The position numbers were made by a program, and so were the translations under genes. A stretch of 13,242 bases of DNA from the NCBI GenBank assembly GCA_003024175.1, contig MDYQ01000425.1, positions 1 through 13,242 on the forward strand, read 5' to 3'. This DNA is from Planoprotostelium fungivorum (lineage: Eukaryota; Evosea; Variosea; Cavosteliida; Cavosteliaceae). The notes beneath the pieces were generated by a model. It was not told the DNA's origin. It worked only from the letters and a program-made list of their open reading frames with translations, and did not search any database. How positions within the stretch are numbered: position 1 is the first letter of the stretch; each line of letters starts with the position of its first letter. Shown here in pieces: positions 9,016 to 13,242 of the stretch.

Positions 9016-9462
9016 CAGAGAGGGCTTCCAGATCAGCTCTCAACTCTCTACGACTTCTTGGTCCATTCACAACTCGACGCTGATGGATGCCATCCTCACC
9101 TTCCAATTTCCCATCACAATGGAGGAGGTCAAATCATCACCTCCCAGATCCAGCACAATCGATTTTGCATCTGGAGCTTCCATCGTCAACTCTTCCATCG
9201 ATTACCTCTACCAATGCAATGGATGCAACGTGTCCAACTCCATCCTCTTCAAGATTCCAGTTAGAACGAGAACCATCTGGTCGTTCTACCAGATGGTTCT
9301 GATTTCGCTGCAAGGGAGGACATAATTCTTCGAGAGGAGAGTCTCAGTGTACGCCAAGGCCAACATCGCATCTGGTACTTCTTTTAACGGTAGCAGTAGA
9401 GCTGCCAAGCGAACACACAACATCGTCGAGTACTTGAATGATTTTACAATCACGAAATAGAT
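8960..9462 (+). CDS. Unidentified plus-strand C-terminal coding region (partial, probably two exons)
   Basis: No family recognised. From 8960 a frame is open to a TAA at 9323. The same frame resumes with coding-like sequence (VYAKANIASGTSFNGSS, then EYLNDFTITK and a TAG at 9460-9462). A 57-nt intron (9280-9336, GTCGTT to GAGAG) would remove the TAA and join TRTIW to RVSVY in frame; neither splice site is strong. The peptide is rich in Ser, Thr and Ile, with sequons NST, NSS and NVS and a CNGC motif, suggesting an extracellular or lumenal domain. No start or signal peptide is identified; an AG just before the first codons may be an acceptor for an upstream exon. An LTR begins 40 bases after the stop. 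Confidence 0.4.
9269..9300. repeat. Perfect 13-bp inverted repeat with 6-base loop
   Basis: AGAACCATCTGGT (9269-9281) and ACCAGATGGTTCT (9288-9300) are exact reverse complements separated by CGTTCT. Transcribed, this forms a strong hairpin. It overlaps the donor side of the intron proposed at 9280-9336. Confidence 0.85.
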
Positions 9463-9501
9463 GATGAACATATGAATGGCATCATATAAAAAGGGGGTAT
9501 T

Positions 9502-9700
9502 TGTTATGGTTGGATGATCTCACACTTGACGTTGGGGTAAAGGATGGATGCAGATGATGGACTTGATGGTGATGTACGAGACCTCTCTACTTGCAGAGGG
9601 GCTTCGAACAATCCCTTTTTATTACACAATACAATTGTAGACCGTTAAATCAATTCCTTTTCTCGTCGATATTCCTTCTCTACAACGTAGCGTCATAACA
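9502..9700 (-). mobile_element. 3' LTR of a Ty3/gypsy chromovirus (family 1)
   Basis: 199 bp with matching inverted ends TGTTATG and CATAACA. Read on the minus strand, it directly follows the end of a chromodomain-type integrase reading frame and a purine-rich AAGGGGACAA (9701-9710) of the kind that primes plus-strand DNA synthesis, so this is the 3' LTR. Minus-strand AATAAAA inside it could supply polyadenylation. The half toward 9700 matches the solo LTR at 70-268 very closely. Confidence 0.85.
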
Positions 9701-9710
9701 TTGTCCCCTT
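9701..9710 (-). other. Polypurine tract
   Basis: AAGGGGACAA on the minus strand, immediately before the LTR start TGTTATG. The same arrangement (AAGGGGACAA then TGTCATG) recurs at 13019-13028, which supports a conserved role as plus-strand primer. Confidence 0.7.
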
Positions 9711-9721
9711 GATCCAGCGGA

Positions 9722-9943
9722 TCAGTTCTTGCGCTTCCTCTTGGATGTGGTGACGCGAGCGGTCCTTGCCTTGAAATCTGCCACCAGGTCCGGGCTATTA
9801 GACAGGTTGTCCTCAGGTAACCACAAATTCTCCTCTGGGCCATAACCTTTCCAGCTTACGAGATATTGGGTCTTCCCATATCGCTTCCGTACATCCAAGA
9901 TTGCCTCGACCTCGTACTCTTGTTCACCGTCAATTACGACAGG
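9722..9943 (-). CDS. Gypsy polyprotein fragment: chromodomain C-terminus
   Basis: Minus-strand frame ending at TGA (9722-9724). It encodes a chromodomain: EYEVEAILDVRKRYG, then QYLVSWKGYGPEENLWLPED, then a basic tail ending SKRKRKN. Chromodomains at the end of integrase are typical of chromoviruses, where they steer integration toward particular chromatin. The first 101 bases of the fragment (9943-9843 on the minus strand) match 10532-10432 with one difference. Upstream of 9943 the match to gypsy sequence stops abruptly and unrelated sequence begins out of frame, so this copy is truncated. Confidence 0.85.
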   Translation of the reverse strand, partial: PVVIDGEQEYEVEAILDVRKRYGKTQYLVSWKGYGPEENLWLPEDNLSNSPDLVADFKARTARVTTSKRKRKN

Positions 9944-10430
9944 TCAGCATTGCTATTTCTTGTCACTACCTCCTCGAATTGAGATTGGGTAATTTGCGCG
10001 CCTGCTGCCTTCCTTAGAAGTGGTGGCCATTTCTCAGGCCCCCTCTCCGGAATCGAACCCTTATTCCCCATATCTTCAGACAACCGTGTGTTCTCCTGTA
10101 TAGAACTATCGGGCTCCCTCTTACTGTTTATTTTGACGTCTTGTGGAACGGAATTGATCACCTCGATCACCTCATCCCATTTTGGTTTAATCTCTCAAGA
10201 TTTCCAAAGACAAGATATTAGACACCCTTGTCTCAGTCGATCTATTTTAGTAGTGACAGCTGCTTGCAACATCTTTCGCCAGATCGATTAGCAAGTCAAT
10301 GAAAAGTCTAGTGTCTAAACGTCCACCTTCTACTCTCTTCTGTGTATTTCACACATCACATCTGAAAAGATCGATCATTCACATCACTCACGAGATCGAA
10401 TCATCAGATCTGTTTCATACGAGAACATCA
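9944..10430. other. Orphan segment between chromodomain fragment and N
   Basis: 487 bases with no match to the rest of the window. The minus strand has a 78-residue frame (10170-9934) of unknown type. Its last codons run into the chromodomain fragment in the wrong frame, so its end is accidental. A GTGAGT...TTTTCAG pair on the minus strand near 10360-10400 resembles a host intron. It may be a piece of host gene, a gag-like region, or a contig end misplaced at the N. Confidence 0.35.
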
Positions 10431-10431
10431 N
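10431..10431. other. Single N (assembly join)
   Basis: The 101 bases after this N repeat 9843-9943 with one mismatch (T at 9902, C at 10491). The chromodomain is therefore cut here and repeated on the other side. Confidence 0.8.
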
Positions 10432-11607
10432 TAACCTTTCCAGCTTACGAGATATTGGGTCTTCCCATATCGCTTCCGTACATCCAAGATCGCCTCGACC
10501 TCGTACTCTTGTTCACCGTCAATTACGACAGGAGGTGGAGCTGGTCTCTTTCGACCTACCAATGTGTTCTCCACGTACGGCGTGAGAAGTGAGGTGTGAA
10601 ATACCGGGTATATCTTGATGGAAGGGGGTAAACTCAATACGTAAGAGGATGATCCAGGGTGTGCTTCTTTGAGGATGCGATAAGGACCAATCCATTTGTC
10701 TGCCCATTTTGGCTTTGGACGTGAGGTGCCAAAATTCTTCGTTGATAGAAGAACTTTGTCCCCTGGTTGATAGATCGGGGCTGCTGAACGATGTCGGTCA
10801 GCAAACCTCTTCATGTCCTGTCTAGCCTCTTCATGGTTTGTGCGAAGGAATTCGGAGTACTCTTTCAACTTGACTGCCAACACATTAGGATCGTCAGATA
10901 CACTGCGAGATCCTCTTCCTGTGTTTGGGTGTAACCCTTGGTTTGCAAAGAACGGTGTAACTCCGGTTGACGTGTGTACCGAGTTGTTGTATGCAAACTC
11001 CGCCGTTGCCAGTAAAGGGACCCAATCGTCTTGTAAATAGGAGCAGTACACTTGTAGATACTGGTTTAACACGGAATTGACCCGTTCTGTCTGACTGTCC
11101 AATTGTGGATGATAAGCCGTTGACATCGAGTGTTTTGTACCCATCTGTTTCCAGAACAACGTCCAGAATTCCGCAGTAAATTGTGTACCTCTGTCTGAGA
11201 CAATCTTCTCGGGGATGCCATGTAGCCGAAACACTCGATCGATGTACAACCACGCTGCTTCTTCACTGGTGATCGTGTTCTTGCACGGAATGAAATGTGA
11301 CATCTTCGTGAATCTATCTACTACCACCATTATAGCGTTGAACCCCTGACACTCTGGTAACTCGACCATGAAATCGATCGTCACAGACGTCCATCTGTCT
11401 GATGGCACCTCTAAAGGTTGCAGGAGTCCTGATTGCTTCTTACGAGAATGCTTCGCTCTCTGACATGTATCACAGGACTTGACGTATGACTCGATGGTAT
11501 GATACATCTTTGGCCACCAGTAGTCTCTTCTGACCAATTCTTTAGTTTTGTGCGAACCAAAATGTCCCGCAAGGGGCGAGTCGTGCTTCATCATCATGAT
11601 GATCAGA
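10432..11607 (-). CDS. Gypsy integrase with start of chromodomain (partial, open frame)
   Basis: Inserts retrotransposon cDNA into the host genome. About 390 residues are open on the minus strand without a stop, cut by an N at each end. Order: HHCC zinc-binding region (HFGSH, then SCDTCQRAK); catalytic core with Asp in TIDFMVELP, Asp in VSDRGTQF and Glu in DSQTERVN, the last two separated by 35 residues as in the DDE signature; GPY/F-type region (WIGPYRILKEA, YPVFHTSLLTPYVEN); and the first half of a chromodomain (EYEVEAILDV, QYLVSWKG). Protease, reverse transcriptase and RNase H are absent from the window. The intact frame suggests recent activity of the family. Confidence 0.93.
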
Positions 11608-11608
11608 N
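11608..11608. other. Single N (assembly join)
   Basis: The 90 bases after it (11609-11698) correspond to 11126-11215 with two mismatches, so a second integrase copy begins here rather than a continuation of the first. Confidence 0.8.
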
Positions 11609-11698
11609 TCGAGTGTTTTGTACCCATCTGCTTCCAGAACGACGTCCAGAATTCCGCAGTAAATTGTGTACCTCTGTCTGAGACAATCTTCTCGGGGA
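11609..11698 (-). pseudogene. Integrase fragment, copy 2, part before the inserted element
   Basis: Encodes on the minus strand the integrase core around VSDRGTQFTAEFW and KQMGTKHS. It is interrupted at 11699 by inverted-repeat element B. The rest of the same integrase copy resumes at 12070, after a 10-base duplication of the target. Confidence 0.85.
11689..11698. repeat. Target-site duplication, left copy
   Basis: TTCTCGGGGA directly before element B. The partner TTCTTGGGGA is at 12070-12079; the uninterrupted integrase copy has this sequence once, at 11206-11215. Confidence 0.75.
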
Positions 11699-12069
11699 GG
11701 GGGTGGTGGCTAAGAGGCAGGGTTTATACGCAACATTGGGCTAAATCGCGTTCATCGTTTCAGCTAAATCGCTTTAGCTTTACCAGCAACTATGGGATCA
11801 ATCTGTGACCATAAGTGCATAGTGTATGGATCATCTGATTTCTCTGCAGAGCGATATCGCTTAAGCACTCCCAGTATCAGAGCTAAATCACTTCTGCTGT
11901 TTAGCTTTTTGTAAAAATCATCACCAAGAGTACCAAGAAACTTTTCAAAAAATCAATCCAACAGCACATAGAGTACTTTCAGAGCATAATGCATCATCCT
12001 GTAGTGTTAAGAGACCAAAATACGATTTAGAAAATGTTGCGTATAATTCCTGCCTCTTAGCCACCACCC
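11699..12069. mobile_element. Non-autonomous inverted-repeat element, copy B (MULE-like MITE)
   Basis: A complete 371-bp copy of the element at 722-1092, with the same terminal repeats (GGGGGTGGTGGCTAAGAGGC at the left, complementary at the right). It is inserted in integrase copy 2. The insertion duplicated about 10 bases of target (9 to 11 allowing for shared edge bases), one of which has since changed. Long terminal repeats starting with G runs and a 9-11 bp duplication fit Mutator-like elements; no transposase is present, so it depends on a source elsewhere. Confidence 0.87.
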
Positions 12070-12187
12070 TTCTTGGGGATACCATGTAGCCGAAACACTC
12101 GATTGATGTACAACCACGCTGCTTCTTCACTGGTGATCGTGTTCTTGCACGGAATGAAATGTGACATCTTTGTGAATCTGTCTACTA
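12070..12187 (-). pseudogene. Integrase fragment, copy 2, part after the inserted element
   Basis: Begins with the right-hand target duplication and continues integrase coding sequence on the minus strand ([29 protein letters not shown]). It stops at the N at 12188 and is repeated exactly at 12423-12540. Confidence 0.85.
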
Positions 12188-12188
12188 N
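12188..12188. other. Single N (assembly join) inside an exact 352-bp duplication
   Basis: Bases 11836-12187 and 12189-12540 agree at every position I compared, with a constant offset of 353. The first copy ends exactly at the N and the second begins exactly after it, as expected for two overlapping contigs placed end to end instead of merged. Confidence 0.9.
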
Positions 12189-12422
12189 TGATTTCTCTGC
12201 AGAGCGATATCGCTTAAGCACTCCCAGTATCAGAGCTAAATCACTTCTGCTGTTTAGCTTTTTGTAAAAATCATCACCAAGAGTACCAAGAAACTTTTCA
12301 AAAAATCAATCCAACAGCACATAGAGTACTTTCAGAGCATAATGCATCATCCTGTAGTGTTAAGAGACCAAAATACGATTTAGAAAATGTTGCGTATAAT
12401 TCCTGCCTCTTAGCCACCACCC
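12189..12422. mobile_element. Right part of inverted-repeat element (duplicate of copy B)
   Basis: Identical to 11836-12069, lacking the left end. Probably the same element B seen twice because of the unmerged contig overlap, not an independent insertion. Confidence 0.8.
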
Positions 12423-12616
12423 TTCTTGGGGATACCATGTAGCCGAAACACTCGATTGATGTACAACCACGCTGCTTCTTCACTGGTGATCGTGTTCTTG
12501 CACGGAATGAAATGTGACATCTTTGTGAATCTGTCTACTACCACCATTATAGCGTTGAACCCCTGACACTCTGGTAGCTTGACCATGAAATCGATAGTCA
12601 CAGACGTCCATCTGTC
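12423..12616 (-). pseudogene. Integrase fragment, copy 2, first catalytic Asp region
   Basis: Minus-strand integrase sequence running from GIPKK back through [28 protein letters not shown] and the catalytic Asp segment TIDFMVKLPECQG (Glu to Lys against the first copy) to DRW. Its first 118 bases repeat 12070-12187. It is cut at 12617 by a second inverted-repeat end, so this integrase copy is broken on both sides. Confidence 0.85.
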
Positions 12617-12690
12617 GGGGGTGGTGGCTAAGAGGCAGGGTTTATACGCAACATTCAGCTAAATCGCAGTGCTAAATCGCATTGTACTTC
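12617..12690. mobile_element. Left end of a further inverted-repeat element, copy D (truncated or rearranged)
   Basis: Bases 12617-12655 repeat the left terminal repeat of copy B without a gap. From 12656 the interior differs: it reads CAGCTAAATCGC then GTGCTAAATCGC, as if internal sequence were deleted. No right terminal repeat follows anywhere downstream, so the far end is missing or strongly diverged. It interrupts integrase copy 2 at a sequence that in copy 1 continues without a break (near 11400). Confidence 0.7.
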
Positions 12691-13018
12691 AAAATTTTTA
12701 TTATACATCAATCGATGTAAATGGACAGTTGGTGGTTGTGTCGATGGTGCGGAGCTGTCCAGACGGTGGTGCTGTTGGCTACGCGACTTCGCTGATAGTT
12801 TCTGCGATATCGCTGACATATTCAGTATTAGGATTGGCTCACCTATTAACGATAGTACTGTTGAGAGAGTATAGAAGAGTTCTAGACCTGATTGCTGTTC
12901 GTGTTGCGAAACGGCTAAGAACACTGATTTATTCGATAGAGAGCTATTCTACAATGCGCCGTTTCCTCGATATTCCAAATGCCATTATTCTCTGTATGTC
13001 TGCGGTCGAATCATGACA
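12691..13018 (-). mobile_element. Truncated LTR of a second gypsy family
   Basis: Ends with TCATGACA directly before a purine-rich AAGGGGACAA (minus strand) and a chromodomain reading frame, the same order as at 9700. It shares with family 1 the words TCGATATTCC and a TTTTTATTA(T/C)AC-like segment, but is otherwise different and longer. The expected opposite end TGTCATG is not found, so its left boundary is uncertain and probably truncated near element D. A 115-residue plus-strand frame here is LTR sequence by chance. Confidence 0.55.
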
Positions 13019-13028
13019 TTGTCCCCTT
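13019..13028 (-). other. Polypurine tract of the second gypsy copy
   Basis: AAGGGGACAA on the minus strand directly before the LTR start TGTCATG, identical to the tract at 9701-9710. Confidence 0.65.
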
Positions 13029-13041
13029 GATTCTGGTAGAA

Positions 13042-13242
13042 TCACTTCTTACGCCTCTTTGTCTGGGTGCAATCGCCCTTCTGATTGAAAGCTTGTAACA
13101 GATCGGGACTGTTCTCAAGATTATCTGCTGGGATCCACAGGTCATGTTCTGGGCCGTAACCTTTCCACCTGAACAGGTACTGCTTCTGACGATAGCAGGT
13201 ACGGGCGTCTAATATGGTCTCTACCTCGTATTCTACCTCACC
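13042..13242 (-). CDS. Gypsy polyprotein chromodomain C-terminus, second family (runs off the window)
   Basis: Minus-strand frame open from the window edge to TGA at 13042-13044. It encodes a chromodomain: EVEYEVETILDAR, then QYLFRWKGYGPEHDLWIPAD, NLENSPDLLQAF, and a basic tail TKRRKK. It clearly differs from the chromodomain at 9722-9943 (for example LFRWKG against LVSWKG), so it belongs to a related but distinct element. The rest of integrase should lie beyond 13242. Confidence 0.88.
   Translation of the reverse strand, partial: GEVEYEVETILDARTCYRQKQYLFRWKGYGPEHDLWIPADNLENSPDLLQAFNQKGDCTQTKRRKK

Noticed and set aside
12189-12422. A third independent insertion of the inverted-repeat element
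   Set aside because: It repeats 11836-12069 without a visible difference and starts exactly at an N, so it is best explained as the same copy assembled twice.
12669-13016. 115-residue plus-strand hydrophobic frame
   Set aside because: It lies in LTR-like sequence on the opposite strand to the adjoining gypsy gene, with no start context or family.

Overview
The window looks like nuclear DNA of a unicellular eukaryote with compact genes. The genes are split by many short GT-AG introns (36 to 104 nt, mostly 36-46, usually with GTGAG-type donors). ABCA-type half transporters, Ty3/gypsy chromovirus fragments and short inverted-repeat elements surround them. An amoebozoan or similar protist would fit, but that is an inference from gene architecture, not a proof. 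I see no prokaryotic features, tRNA, rRNA or CRISPR array.

Layout. (1) 1-1300 is repeat-rich. It holds a 199-bp solo LTR (70-268), a minus-strand C-terminal coding exon of unknown function (394-607) and a 371-bp inverted-repeat element (722-1092). (2) 1301-8007 is the solid genic core: two divergently transcribed ABCA-family half transporters, each one membrane domain followed by one ATPase domain. One is on the minus strand (12 exons, about 859 aa) and one on the plus strand (16 exons, 864 aa). They share a 195-bp intergenic promoter region. I rebuilt both exon by exon; every junction keeps frame and both ATPase domains have complete Walker A, signature, Walker B and switch-histidine motifs. 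(3) 8008-9501 holds coding-like exons on both strands that I could not join into a unique model. (4) 9502-13242 is a patchwork of minus-strand Ty3/gypsy fragments: a 3' LTR, chromodomains, integrase, and copies of the same inverted-repeat element nested in integrase sequence. Three single-N joins (10431, 11608, 12188) cut this part. The sequence after each N repeats sequence found before it, one repeat being exact over 352 bp, so part of the apparent structure is probably an assembly artefact.

The two transporters are paralogues that probably share a promoter and may be co-regulated. Transport substrates cannot be read from sequence. The most interesting points are the MULE-like non-autonomous element family with an apparent 10-bp target duplication, the stop-free 42-nt and 72-nt introns inside the ATPase domains, the inverted repeat in the shared promoter, and the assembly evidence at the Ns. 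I found no convincing new biological system.
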